Assembly (NCBI RefSeq): GCF_052055485.1 | Contig: NZ_CP197171.1 | Span: 3,286,001 to 3,350,000 of the forward strand | Length of the DNA: 64,000 nucleotides | From: Amphibacillus sp052055485 | Lineage (GTDB): Bacteria; Bacillota; Bacilli; Bacillales; Amphibacillaceae | Reading direction: 5' to 3' | Part shown: positions 25,730-34,227 of the stretch, piece after piece | Numbering within the stretch: the first letter of the stretch is position 1 | Layout of the letters: each line of letters begins with the position of its first letter | Notes under the pieces: generated by a model | The model's database searches: none | What the model was told of the DNA's origin: nothing | The model's input: the letters and a program-made list of their open reading frames with translations, nothing else | Translations under genes and position numbers: made by a program

Positions 25730-26911
25730 CTATCGAATCATTAGTGTTAAATTGCTTGCAAGCAGTAACATAACAATCGTCATTAAAAACATAAATGAAA
25801 TAACGAGTAAAATAGCAAGCAAATAAAAAATATGATCAGAAATAATCGAGATACTCTTTACCACTTGTTCATCACCAATCGGTTGAAGAATTGCTGCAGC
25901 AAATTTATAAAATAATCCAACAATAGTGACTTTAATAATTGGGAAACCAACAATTAGAAGAATAAATATCAAGCCAAATAGTCCAAGGCCATTTTTTAAT
26001 ACTTGTGTAGCTGCAAAAACGGTTTCAGTTGCTTCTGAGAACATTCGCCCCACAACAGGAATGAAATTGTTAGTAACAAATTTTGCCGTTTTGACTGTTA
26101 GTCCATCTTGAATGGCTGTCACCGCACCTTGTGTCGATAAGACAGTTAAAAACACTGTTAAGCATACAAACATTAATGATAAACTAAATTGTCGTAATAA
26201 ATCGCCTAACTTTGTTAATTGAAAGGTCTTATTCATTTGACTGACTAGATGAAGGATCAGTGATAAAAAGATAAAATTAACAAATACTTTATCTGTCAAC
26301 ATCACGATAAGATAAAGAAAAGTCACAATGATCGGATGAAAAAAGGAAGCTGAAATAACCCCGCCTAAAGTTGCCATTAAACTTAACAGCAAAGGTAATA
26401 ACGAAATAATAAAACTATGAATCTGACTAATTGTTGTCGTAATCAATTGGCTAATAACAGTGAAACTTTGAAGAGCTAAAGTTGTTAATAAAATCATTAG
26501 GACAAAGTTAGCAACAACGGTAACCGCTTCTGACTGAAACGAAGACTGAATATTTTTTATCAATGCAGAAATGATGGCAATAATAAGTAATTGCCCTAGC
26601 AATTTCCCATTTAATATTAATTCATGACCAATCATGCCGATAAATGCTTGAATCCAGCTGATTGGGGATAGCTGCTGATTATTTGTGATAAGATCTTTTA
26701 CGGTTATTTTATCTACTTCTGGTAAATAATCATGGTATTCATTTCGAAATTCAGACCAATATGTTTCTAATTCATTGACATCCATTTGCTCTAACAAATC
26801 ACTGGTTGACGATGGTTCTTCTTCTACTTCAGTTGTTTGGGCATGAGTTTCAGGTTGAAAGGCAAAAAAAATAAGGAATAGTATTAAAAAATATTTTACG
26901 GTGTCGTACAT
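25730..26911 (-). CDS. spoIIIAE: Stage III sporulation protein AE
   Basis: ~393 residues. Signal-like N-terminus (YFLILFLIFFAFQPETHA) followed by a polytopic domain with six to eight membrane segments (GQLLIIAIISALI, LLPLLLSLMATLGGVI, GLIFILLIVGFPI). The predicted integral-membrane core of the SpoIIIA apparatus. GGGAGG before ATG 26909-26911 sets the start; the frame is open to 26965 but that part overlaps spoIIIAD. Confidence 0.92.
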   Translation of the reverse strand: MYDTVKYFLILFLIFFAFQPETHAQTTEVEEEPSSTSDLLEQMDVNELETYWSEFRNEYHDYLPEVDKITVKDLITNNQQLSPISWIQAFIGMIGHELILNGKLLGQLLIIAIISALIKNIQSSFQSEAVTVVANFVLMILLTTLALQSFTVISQLITTTISQIHSFIISLLPLLLSLMATLGGVISASFFHPIIVTFLYLIVMLTDKVFVNFIFLSLILHLVSQMNKTFQLTKLGDLLRQFSLSLMFVCLTVFLTVLSTQGAVTAIQDGLTVKTAKFVTNNFIPVVGRMFSEATETVFAATQVLKNGLGLFGLIFILLIVGFPIIKVTIVGLFYKFAAAILQPIGDEQVVKSISIISDHIFYLLAILLVISFMFLMTIVMLLLASNLTLMIR

Positions 26912-26933
26912 AATAGCCTCCCGACAAATCCGA

Positions 26934-27323
26934 TTAATAGGGAATGAAGTGAATAATCGTCTCAATAACTGCCATTAATACAGGAACTGAGACAAAAAGA
27001 ATTGATATTTTACCAATTAATTCAATTTTAGTTGCAATCGAATTTAAACCAGCATCCTTTGTTAATTGAGCACCTAACTCTGTTAAATAAGCAATCCCAA
27101 TGATTTGAAAAACAGTATCTAAATAAGTAAATTCTAATCGAAAGCGATCTCCCAACGATCGGAGTAAAGCGATCATTTCTCCTAATGGCACTAAGATAAA
27201 ATAGAATAAAAAAACAGTTGTTAAAATAAGAAGAACAAAAGCGATCGTTGGTTGATAGGGTTTGAGTAATGTGATAAGTAAGGTTGCGATGAGGCCAATT
27301 AGAATAATTTGAGCGATCGGCAT
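26934..27323 (-). CDS. spoIIIAD: Stage III sporulation protein AD
   Basis: 129-residue four-helix membrane protein (IILIGLIATLLITLL, FVLLILTTVFLFYFILVPL, YLTELGAQLTKDAG, ISILFVSVPVLMAVIETI). It follows spoIIIAC by 4 bases. In the family it forms part of the membrane base of the channel. Confidence 0.93.
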   Translation of the reverse strand: MPIAQIILIGLIATLLITLLKPYQPTIAFVLLILTTVFLFYFILVPLGEMIALLRSLGDRFRLEFTYLDTVFQIIGIAYLTELGAQLTKDAGLNSIATKIELIGKISILFVSVPVLMAVIETIIHFIPY

Positions 27324-27327
27324 TTTG

Positions 27328-27537
27328 CTATCCTTGAAACAAAAAGATCGATTTTATTTGTTGAAAAAGATCAGCAATACTATCGATAACCATCATTAAG
27401 ACGATGATAAATCCAACAAGCGTAATGAATTGTGCATATTCCTCTTTGCCCATTTGTTTTAATATTGTGTGAATCATTGCCACAACAATACCAATCCCTG
27501 CAATTTGAAAGATAATTGAAGCATCTTGTTGCATCAT
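27328..27537 (-). CDS. spoIIIAC: Stage III sporulation protein AC
   Basis: 69-residue two-helix membrane protein (IIFQIAGIGIVVAMIHTIL and FITLVGFIIVLMMVIDSI), the expected size and spacing for SpoIIIAC. ATG pair at the start; the second may be used. Between spoIIIAB and spoIIIAD. Confidence 0.93.
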   Translation of the reverse strand: MMQQDASIIFQIAGIGIVVAMIHTILKQMGKEEYAQFITLVGFIIVLMMVIDSIADLFQQIKSIFLFQG

Positions 27538-27549
27538 ATTTGCTCCTTT

Positions 27550-28059
27550 CTATATCAGTATAAGTGCAATTAGAATACCTGAAAGGACACCTATGCCGCG
27601 ATATACCTTACTAAAAACTGAATAATCGTTTTGTGCTTCTGTTAACAATCGATCTAAGTGAACACTTGTTAACTGGATTTGTTTTTGCTGTTGTGTTAAA
27701 TCAAAGTGACCTAACGTATTGCCAAATTGTTTCATAATATTTAATTCATCGCTTTCTAATGCTGAATAATGACTTAATTGATCCAATTCTGCCGCCCATA
27801 AAACCGCTAAATTATCATTTTCGCTTAATTGTGTCGCAATCGAGTGATAAAATTGTTTGATAGGTGCTTGCATTTGATTAGCAATGTGAAAGCAAACATC
27901 GACGATTGAATGTTGACTGTAAACCATTTCAGCCTCCATAATTTGAAGAGCTGCTTTCAGCTGTAATAGTTGCTCTGGTCGTTTCTTAAGTCGTGATGCC
28001 CTCTCAAATCCGATTAAGGAGGTGGCTGTAATTAAGAGAATGGCTCCAATCCAATTCAT
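27550..28059 (-). CDS. spoIIIAB: Stage III sporulation protein AB
   Basis: 169 residues: an N-terminal membrane helix (WIGAILLITATSLIGFE), a helical domain resembling type II/IV secretion GspF repeats (LLQLKAALQIMEAEMVYS), and a C-terminal helix (GVLSGILIALILI). It overlaps spoIIIAA by 56 bases, more than is usual, so its translation is likely coupled. Confidence 0.92.
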   Translation of the reverse strand: MNWIGAILLITATSLIGFERASRLKKRPEQLLQLKAALQIMEAEMVYSQHSIVDVCFHIANQMQAPIKQFYHSIATQLSENDNLAVLWAAELDQLSHYSALESDELNIMKQFGNTLGHFDLTQQQKQIQLTSVHLDRLLTEAQNDYSVFSKVYRGIGVLSGILIALILI

Positions 28060-28972
28060 TATGCATCCCCCGATCCATACTAATGTTTCGCCCCTCTTGG
28101 TTTAGAACGGTGATTTTTTTCTTTCGGTCTAGTATTAAATAACGATCAAAGTATTTTCCTTCTATTAATTGAGCAAATTGTTTCCTTTTCTTTGCTGATT
28201 GATAACTATCACTATGCAATGAACATACTAAGTTTACACCTGAACGAATGGATTCTTGAATCGCATCAATATCATTTATAGAACCCATCTCATCAACAAT
28301 TAACATCTCTGGTGACATTGAACGAATCATCAGTATCATGCCTTCACTTTTAGGGCAGCTATCTAAAACATCAGTACGTAAACCGACATTATAGTGTGGA
28401 ATACCATTTTTAGATCCAGCAATCTCGGATCGCTCATCTACAATTCCAACTTTCAGCGCTGGAACTTGTCCCCATCCTGTTCCTATTAAACGAGCGAGGT
28501 CTCTTAGTAGAGTTGTTTTACCAGACTGTGGCGGACCGATAATAAGTGTATTACTATAACTATCTTTCTTTAGTAAAAACTTAATAACCGAATTAGCAAC
28601 CCCTATTTTTTCTGTTGCAATTCTTATATTAAAAGAAGATATCGCTTGTATTTGTTTGATTGAACCTTTCTCCAAAACGGTTTTTCCTACAATACCAACA
28701 CGATGACCACCAGCAATCGTTATATAGCCTCTCTTTAGTTCTTCTTCAAATTTATAACGAGAAAAACCACTCAGTTGATTTAAAATGAATTGTCCATCAT
28801 CTTCGTTTAAGATTAGCTGGTCTAATGTTATGAAATTAGACTGTAGAACAAGCTCTAAGGGGCGATCAATCCTAACTCTTATCTCTTCTATCTCAGCCCA
28901 ATTTTTTTGAAGTGAAGCTAATAGGACTTGCCGGTACTTGTCTGGAAATAAAGTGACAATATTATTTATCAT
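28004..28972 (-). CDS. spoIIIAA: Stage III sporulation protein AA, ATPase
   Basis: 322-residue secretion-type ATPase that powers the SpoIIIA channel. Walker A is GPPQSGKTTLLRDLARL, Walker B MLIVDEMGSIND, and a downstream CSLHSDSY histidine motif. The N-terminal domain is typical (EEIRVRIDRPLEL). First gene of the operon, with GGGAGG in front of ATG 28972. The C-terminal ~18 residues (NELDWSHSLNYSHLLNRI) overlap spoIIIAB and may be a lineage-specific extension. Confidence 0.93.
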   Translation of the reverse strand: MINNIVTLFPDKYRQVLLASLQKNWAEIEEIRVRIDRPLELVLQSNFITLDQLILNEDDGQFILNQLSGFSRYKFEEELKRGYITIAGGHRVGIVGKTVLEKGSIKQIQAISSFNIRIATEKIGVANSVIKFLLKKDSYSNTLIIGPPQSGKTTLLRDLARLIGTGWGQVPALKVGIVDERSEIAGSKNGIPHYNVGLRTDVLDSCPKSEGMILMIRSMSPEMLIVDEMGSINDIDAIQESIRSGVNLVCSLHSDSYQSAKKRKQFAQLIEGKYFDRYLILDRKKKITVLNQEGRNISMDRGMHNELDWSHSLNYSHLLNRI

Positions 28973-29014
28973 TAGCTGTCCTCCCTCACTTTAGCTTTGA
29001 TTATGATTATTTCT

Positions 29015-29042
29015 AATATATGAAAGTCAAAAATGAATATGA
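29015..29042 (-). promoter_or_regulatory. Candidate sigma-E promoter of the spoIIIA operon
   Basis: Minus strand TCATATT (29042-29036), 13-base spacer, CATATATT (29022-29015). Sigma-E consensus is KMATATT, 14-15 bases, CATACANT, so the match is good with a slightly short spacer. Located ~45 bases before spoIIIAA, where the known mother-cell promoter should be. Confidence 0.5.
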
Positions 29043-29044
29043 CA

Positions 29045-29260
29045 ATCTAGTTTTAATCTTCAACTAATCAAAGTGTTTAACTATCAGAAAAATTCTCCTT
29101 TGCTTATCTTTACTTGTCCATAAATATACTGGCTTTGACGTTTTCATAGGACGTAAGGAACTTAATCAAAAGTCCTTTGAGTGATTGGTTTTCTTATTAG
29201 GAATTTTTATCTCTCTCGAGTTCATTTCTTAATTATATTTAATATTAAAGTACAAAAAAA
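29045..29260. other. Gene-free region between spoIIIAA and efp
   Basis: No coding frame. Contains the 29108-29142 segment weakly similar to 21210-21244. Otherwise AT-rich spacer. Confidence 0.3.
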
Positions 29261-29296
29261 AATAGACTAAGAAGATTGAAATCTCCTTAGTCTATT
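29261..29296 (-). terminator. Terminator after efp
   Basis: Stem AATAGACTAAG / CTTAGTCTATT, 14-base loop, followed on the minus strand by a run of nine T. Confidence 0.88.
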
Positions 29297-29300
29297 TAAA

Positions 29301-29858
29301 CTACACACGTGAAACATATTTGCCTTCAGCTGTATTAATAATCAATTGATCACCTTCATTGATGAACATCGGGACTTGTACTGTTAATCCCGTTTCCAGT
29401 ACAGCAGATTTTGAACCACCACTTACCGTGTTCCCTTTAACCCCTGGATCAGCTTCAACAACCGTTAACTCAACATTTTTGGGTAGTGTTACCCCTATTG
29501 TTTCTCCTTGATATGAAATAACATTGACTTCCATATTCTCTTTTAGAAAATTAATTTCATACTCAATTTGACTTGCTGATAAGTCTATTTGTTCAAAAGT
29601 TTCCATATTCATAAATGTGTACATATCTCCCGAGCTATATAAATATTGCATCTTCTGATTTTCAATATGAGCTCTAGCCACTTTTTCACCCGCACGAAAT
29701 GTTTTCTCTTGCAAATGCCCATTTCTCAAGTTTTTTAACTTGGATCGAACAAAAGCTGCACCTTTCCCCGGTTTAACATGTTGAAACTCAACCACTTGCC
29801 AAATACTATTCTCTACTTCGATCGTTAAACCTGTTTTAAAATCATTTACTGAAATCAT
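29301..29858 (-). CDS. efp: Translation elongation factor P
   Basis: 185 residues, full length. Binds the ribosome between P and E sites to relieve stalling at polyproline. The KOW-like N-domain carries the tip loop KPGKGAAFVRSK with the modifiable lysine. Two OB domains follow, ending VNTAEGKYVSRV-like (INTAEGKYVSRV). It follows the Xaa-Pro peptidase gene, as in other Bacilli. Confidence 0.96.
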   Translation of the reverse strand: MISVNDFKTGLTIEVENSIWQVVEFQHVKPGKGAAFVRSKLKNLRNGHLQEKTFRAGEKVARAHIENQKMQYLYSSGDMYTFMNMETFEQIDLSASQIEYEINFLKENMEVNVISYQGETIGVTLPKNVELTVVEADPGVKGNTVSGGSKSAVLETGLTVQVPMFINEGDQLIINTAEGKYVSRV

Positions 29859-29879
29859 ACATAAACCTCCCTAAAGCCT

Positions 29880-30063
29880 TTTTTTAGAAAAAGTCAGCTT
29901 ATCGCCAAGTTTTTATGGCGAATGCCATCGTTTGACTTAAACTATCGCCAATAAAATCTTTTATTTTTTGATAGTGCAAGAATAAGTGTCTTTCTTATTC
30001 TAAGCTCCAGTCCTAGGACGTGGTGTTTTTGCCGGCCAGCCAGTTTCACTGCGATAAACAAAC
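29880..30063. repeat. Intergenic repeat with GAATAAG hairpin module
   Basis: Between efp and the peptidase gene. It contains TTATGGCGAATGCC, GATAGTGCAAGAATAAGTG, and the small hairpin GAATAAG...CTTATTC (29981-30001). It ends CACTGCGATAAACA. The same modules recur at 34085-34107 and 60196-60228, and the end resembles the GCTGTGATAAA end of the dispersed repeat family. Confidence 0.55.
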
Positions 30064-30076
30064 ATATATTGATCAC

Positions 30077-31138
30077 TTATAAAATAATAAGCTCTTTTGG
30101 CGCTTTGTTCAAGCTTTTATTTCCATCACTCGTAATCACAATATCATCTTCAATTCGGCATCCACCAACATTTGGAATATAAATTCCCGGTTCAACCGTC
30201 ACAACCATATTTTCAGTTAAAACGGTATTTCCTGCAGGTGATAGCCTTGGTTCTTCATGGACTTCCAAACCTAAACTATGACCCGTACCATGACCAAAAT
30301 ATTCACCATAACCTTTTTCTTTAATATAATCTCTCGACAAAGCATCAGCTTCTTTTCCAGTCATGCCAGCTTTTATTCCGTCTAATCCTTTTAAATGTGC
30401 TTCAAGAACCGTATGGTAGATATCATGTAGCTGTTCAGAAATTTCCCCTACTGCAAAAGTGCGCGTCATATCTGAACAATAACCCTGATAAATAGCACCA
30501 AAATCTAATGTTACAAGCTCACCTGATTGAATTTTCTTATCAGATGCAACACCGTGTGGCAAAGCTGAACGATAACCAGAAGCAACAATGGTATCAAAAC
30601 TTGATGACGTTGCCCCATGCTTTCTCATCTCAAATTCCAATTTATTTGAGATTTCAATTTCAGTCATCCCGGGTTCAACCGTTTTTAAAATATGATCATA
30701 GGCAAGATCAGAGATTTCAGCCGCTTTATACATAATAGCAAGTTCTTCATCCGTTTTTATCATGCGGATCTCTTCAACAATTCCAGAAGTAGGCACTAAT
30801 GTTGCAGGGATAATTTCAGTATATTGTTGATAGGCAGAATAAGTTAAATTATCTTGTTCAAAACCCACTCTTTTTAGTCCACGCTTCTTAATTTGCTCTG
30901 CCAATTCTTTAATAATCGATTGTTTGTGTTGAATAATTTCAAAGCCAACAGCTTGTTCTGTGGCTTGTTCTGTGTAACGAAAATCTGTGATAAAAACTTG
31001 ATCATCTCTAGTCAATAAAGCCATACCAGCAGTACCAGTAAAACCACTAATATAGCGACGATTATATGGATTTGTAATAATTAAACCATCTAATTCTTGT
31101 CCAGATAATGTTTCTCTTAATTTTTCTAATTTAGTCAT
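30077..31138 (-). CDS. Xaa-Pro aminopeptidase-type metallopeptidase (M24)
   Basis: ~353 residues. Removes N-terminal residues preceding proline. Creatinase-like N-domain (LITNPYNRRYISGFTGTAG) and pita-bread catalytic domain with the metal ligands Asp/Asp in DFGAIYQGYCSDMTRT, His in GHGTGHSLGLEVHEEP, Glu in VTVEPGIYI and Glu in GCRIEDDIVI. B. subtilis YqhT occupies the same place before efp. The second of two adjacent ATGs is the likelier start. Confidence 0.92.
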   Translation of the reverse strand: MTKLEKLRETLSGQELDGLIITNPYNRRYISGFTGTAGMALLTRDDQVFITDFRYTEQATEQAVGFEIIQHKQSIIKELAEQIKKRGLKRVGFEQDNLTYSAYQQYTEIIPATLVPTSGIVEEIRMIKTDEELAIMYKAAEISDLAYDHILKTVEPGMTEIEISNKLEFEMRKHGATSSSFDTIVASGYRSALPHGVASDKKIQSGELVTLDFGAIYQGYCSDMTRTFAVGEISEQLHDIYHTVLEAHLKGLDGIKAGMTGKEADALSRDYIKEKGYGEYFGHGTGHSLGLEVHEEPRLSPAGNTVLTENMVVTVEPGIYIPNVGGCRIEDDIVITSDGNKSLNKAPKELIIL

Positions 31139-31231
31139 CAATCTGTTCCACCCTTCGTTTTGTCAATCTAACACCATCATTTAGTGTACCACATCTAGAT
31201 ATAATTTGACGATAGTTAGGGGAGCTAGAAT

Positions 31232-31714
31232 TCATTTATTGGAGGTAGGCTGATCTAAAAAATCATAAGAAATAGTGTACCCAATAAAAACACCGTAAAT
31301 GCACAAAATACACAAGGTCGTAATCAAAGTATCCCTATCTAGTTCATTTATATAAGGAATATGGGCAAATATATTTGAGCTTGTTAAAATAAGCAGCAAC
31401 CAAATTACAACACCATAAATTAGCCCTGGTAACATACCTGTTAATTTCTTGAAACATAAATAATAAATATATGCGATAAGTATAGATAACAGACTGATAA
31501 TAAAAATGGCTAATAATGCACCATACCATCGATCGGCCCACTTTGCTTGTACCCACGTTTCTAAAATAAACGATCTAGGCGATAATTTAGTAAAATTGAA
31601 AAAGGCTAATATAGTCCATACAGTAGACCAAATGATTCCTGCAAAAAAACCTGTCACAGCCACTCGCCATTTCAATACTTGAATTGATTCTTTCTTTCTA
31701 TTTAAACGTTGCAT
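31232..31714 (-). CDS. yqhR: YqhR-like conserved membrane protein
   Basis: ~160 residues with four membrane segments (VAVTGFFAGIIWSTVW, GALLAIFIISLLSILIAYIYYL, GLIYGVVIWLLLILTSS, LCILCIYGVFIGYTI). GAGGTG before ATG 31712-31714 sets the start. Position and topology match B. subtilis YqhR, whose function is unknown. Confidence 0.75.
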   Translation of the reverse strand: MQRLNRKKESIQVLKWRVAVTGFFAGIIWSTVWTILAFFNFTKLSPRSFILETWVQAKWADRWYGALLAIFIISLLSILIAYIYYLCFKKLTGMLPGLIYGVVIWLLLILTSSNIFAHIPYINELDRDTLITTLCILCIYGVFIGYTISYDFLDQPTSNK

Positions 31715-31927
31715 CCTAATCACCTCTTCATCATTTTTTCCAAATAAAATGAAGTTATTCATTTAAGGTAAGTTATGAATAAATGTCATTCTTCTGGCGA
31801 TACTGTAAATAAGAGATTAAGAAGATGTCTTTTTGGGAAGATAATATTATCAAGTAAAAATTAACTACACTAGACCCATAATGAGTTCTGATAAATGAAA
31901 CTATAGATTAAGAAAAGAGGTAATAAC

Positions 31928-32305
31928 ATGATTAAAAAAAGGCGACTGTCTCCATTCCTGCTAATCACTCTGACTTTAGCAATACTGGGATTAGCTAACA
32001 CGCTTTTCGCAAATCCTTCACAATGGGTAAAAAATATTCTATTGTTTATAATCAGCGCCATAATAGTCTATTCTCTCGTCTACTTTTTTATCATTCGAAA
32101 GCGACACAATAAAGATGAATTAGAAAAATACCGTCAAGCTGTCAAACAATCAAAGATGCGACAAAAAAAACGTCAGCAAAGTCAAATAAGTAAAGTCAAA
32201 CCTAAAAGGGTTAACCCTCTTTCAAAAAGAAAAACGACTAACCCTCCACACTTACGCGTGATAGATGGAAAAAAAGCATCGAAGAAAAGACCCATGTCTC
32301 TATAA
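31928..32305 (+). CDS. yqhP: SA1362-family small membrane protein (YqhP-like)
   Basis: 125 residues. Two membrane helices at ~9-28 and ~35-56 (LLITLTLAILGLANTLF, ILLFIISAIIVYSLVYFFI) followed by a strongly basic tail (RQKKRQQSQISKVKPKR region). GAGGTAATAAC precedes ATG 31928. Function unknown. Transcribed away from the yqhR-like gene, with its own terminator. Confidence 0.75.
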   Translation: MIKKRRLSPFLLITLTLAILGLANTLFANPSQWVKNILLFIISAIIVYSLVYFFIIRKRHNKDELEKYRQAVKQSKMRQKKRQQSQISKVKPKRVNPLSKRKTTNPPHLRVIDGKKASKKRPMSL

Positions 32306-32318
32306 TCACCAAAAGGAG

Positions 32319-32371
32319 AAGAAGCTGTTGCAAAATGTATGATGTACATCTTGTGACAGCTTCTTATTTTT
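32319..32371 (+). terminator. Terminator after the yqhP-like gene
   Basis: Stem AGAAGCTGT.GCAA / TTG..ACAGCTTCT with inner pairing ATGTA/TACAT, then TATTTTTG. Arms are similar to the terminator at 35886-35940. Confidence 0.8.
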
Positions 32372-32449
32372 GTACAATCTAATCGATAGTACGGGTAACC
32401 CATTGCGTGAATATCAAAGCTCCTTCACCATCTTAATTCCCACCTAGAA

Positions 32450-32875
32450 AAGCAAAGTAAAGCACTCCTATTCGGTATTTCAATCAACAACTCAAATTAA
32501 AATGTTAGATAGAGACCCTCTATCACGCATTTTAATCAAAGCTCCAAGCCAAAATGTCGGATAGAGCACTCCTATTCGGTATTTTGATCAACAACTCAAA
32601 TTAAAATGTTGGATAGACACCCTCTATCACGTATTTTAATCAAAGCCCCAAGTCAAAGTGTCGGATAGAGCACTCCTATTCGGTATTTTGATCAACAACT
32701 CAATTCAAAATGTTCGGATAGAGACCCTCTATCACGTATTTTAATCAAAGCCCCAAGTCAAAGTGTCGGATAGAGCACTCCTATTCGGTATTTTGATCAA
32801 CAACTCAATTCAAAATGTCAGATACAGCACATCTACCGATGTTTCAAGCAAAATTGCAAGCCAAAAAATTGAATA
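32450..32875. repeat. Tandem array of ~52-bp units in an alternating A-B higher-order pattern
   Basis: About eight imperfect monomers. Type A carries GAGCACTCCTATTCGGTATT; type B carries GACCCTCTATCACGTATT. They alternate, giving a ~104-base period (A copies near 32462, 32566, 32670, 32775). Neighbouring AB pairs are more alike than A is to B. Each B unit holds the small palindrome GATAGAGACCCTCTATC. The end monomers are degenerate. No coding frame. Confidence 0.88.
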
Positions 32876-32909
32876 AAATGTTTTAATCGCATGTTTAATA
32901 CCGACAAAG

Positions 32910-32956
32910 AAAAAAGCTCTTGGACAACGTATACTTCATTGTGCAACAGCTTTCTC
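32910..32956 (-). terminator. Terminator after the patatin-like gene
   Basis: Minus-strand arms AAAGCTGTTGCACAA and TTGTCCAAGAGCTTT, then TTTTTCTTTG. Core again like the terminator at 23775. Confidence 0.75.
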
Positions 32957-32963
32957 CTTTTAT

Positions 32964-33854
32964 TTAAGTGAATGACTTTTCAAGAAATTGTCTGGTCTTT
33001 GCCTCACCAATTTTAGCTAATTCCAATCGATCTGTTTTGGTCAACGAGAAGTCAGCAACATTAACATGGTCAGTATCTAAGAAAACGATATTTGGTTGAT
33101 CATATTTGGAAATATATCTTAAATCTTGAGCATGCTGCATCGTTCCTATCAATGTTTTCCCAAATTGCAAACCATTTTTTATTTGATAATTAGTTAAATA
33201 TTTCTCTTTAGACTGGAGTTGGAAACCAATGACTGGTCGGATAGGTTTAATATTTGGTTTTTTGAATAGCCAAAGAGGCAAACTACTTAACAAGGCACCA
33301 TCGACCATGATATGTTTCTTCGCTTCTTGATCATAGATTTTTTCTGGTCTAAAAAAGAAAGGCAAACCCGCACTCATCCGAATAGCTCTAGCAACTGAAA
33401 ATCGCTCTGGCAGAATCCCATACGTTTGCTTCAAATCATCTGGTAAAATCATTAATCGACCTAGGGTTAAATCTGCCGTTGTCAATTTTAATTGATTATT
33501 TTGTAAATCACCAAAAGTATAAATACCTTTTGCAGCTAAAAGTTGATAGAGCCATTTCTCGAATAATTGTCCTTTATATAGTCCAAAACTTTGGTAAAGA
33601 GAAATCCACTTTAAAAAAGGTAAATATTTTTCTAACTTCTCACCGTCTAATAGTTCTTTTAAATTTAGGTCAAGCATGATCTGTTTCATTTCTGAAGCTT
33701 GATATCCAGCGGCAATTAAACCGGCGAGAATGGCTCCAGCTGAACTACCTGCGACCCGGACAATCTCAATCTTTTTTTTACTCATTGCTTCTAGCGCTCC
33801 AACAAAGGCAAATGCTTTCACACCACCACCTGAAAATACCGCATCAACTTTCAT
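32964..33854 (-). CDS. yqhO: Patatin-like phospholipase family protein (YqhO-like)
   Basis: 296 residues. Oxyanion motif GGGVKAF, nucleophile elbow GSSAG (in VRVAGSSAGAILAG), and the catalytic Asp in MVDGALLSSLP make the Ser-Asp dyad complete. Probable cytosolic acyl hydrolase; substrate unknown. The second of two close ATGs (33852-33854) is the likelier start. It lies beside mntR as in B. subtilis. Confidence 0.88.
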   Translation of the reverse strand: MKVDAVFSGGGVKAFAFVGALEAMSKKKIEIVRVAGSSAGAILAGLIAAGYQASEMKQIMLDLNLKELLDGEKLEKYLPFLKWISLYQSFGLYKGQLFEKWLYQLLAAKGIYTFGDLQNNQLKLTTADLTLGRLMILPDDLKQTYGILPERFSVARAIRMSAGLPFFFRPEKIYDQEAKKHIMVDGALLSSLPLWLFKKPNIKPIRPVIGFQLQSKEKYLTNYQIKNGLQFGKTLIGTMQHAQDLRYISKYDQPNIVFLDTDHVNVADFSLTKTDRLELAKIGEAKTRQFLEKSFT

Positions 33855-33946
33855 TCTCATTCTCCTCTTGATAGCTATAGTTAAAGTTATGCATTGGAAA
33901 TGAGAAAAACCACTGTCATTATGCTTTTTTTGGTATTAGTTAAAAT

Positions 33947-34150
33947 AAAACGAAACTTCAATCAGTGGGAGTTGGGCCTACAGGATGTAGGTCATGCAGA
34001 TGTTTCCGGTGGGACGAGTAATCGCAAATATCTTCGGTGGGGCGAGTCATCACACAAAGGAAAGCTACGAAGCATTTGCATCGCAAGAATAAGTGTCTTA
34101 CTTATTCTGAGCCCCAGTCCCAAATCTTTTCGGTGGGACGAGTAATCGCA
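33947..34150 (+). repeat. Dispersed intergenic repeat, copy B
   Basis: Begins AAAACGAAACTTCAATCAGT, shares GTCATGCAGATGTTTCCGGT with copies A and C, then repeats the module TCGGTGGGACGAGTAATCGC two to three times. It includes the GAATAAG...CTTATTC hairpin (34085-34107) also found at 29981 and 60205. The 3' end typical of copies A and C is missing; it runs straight into the 20-bp array. Confidence 0.75.
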
Positions 34151-34227
34151 GCAATGTTGTCAGGTTAGTGCAACAGCTAGTCAGTTTTATGATCATCTGT
34201 TATTAGCGGTCGATTAGAAATAAGAGT

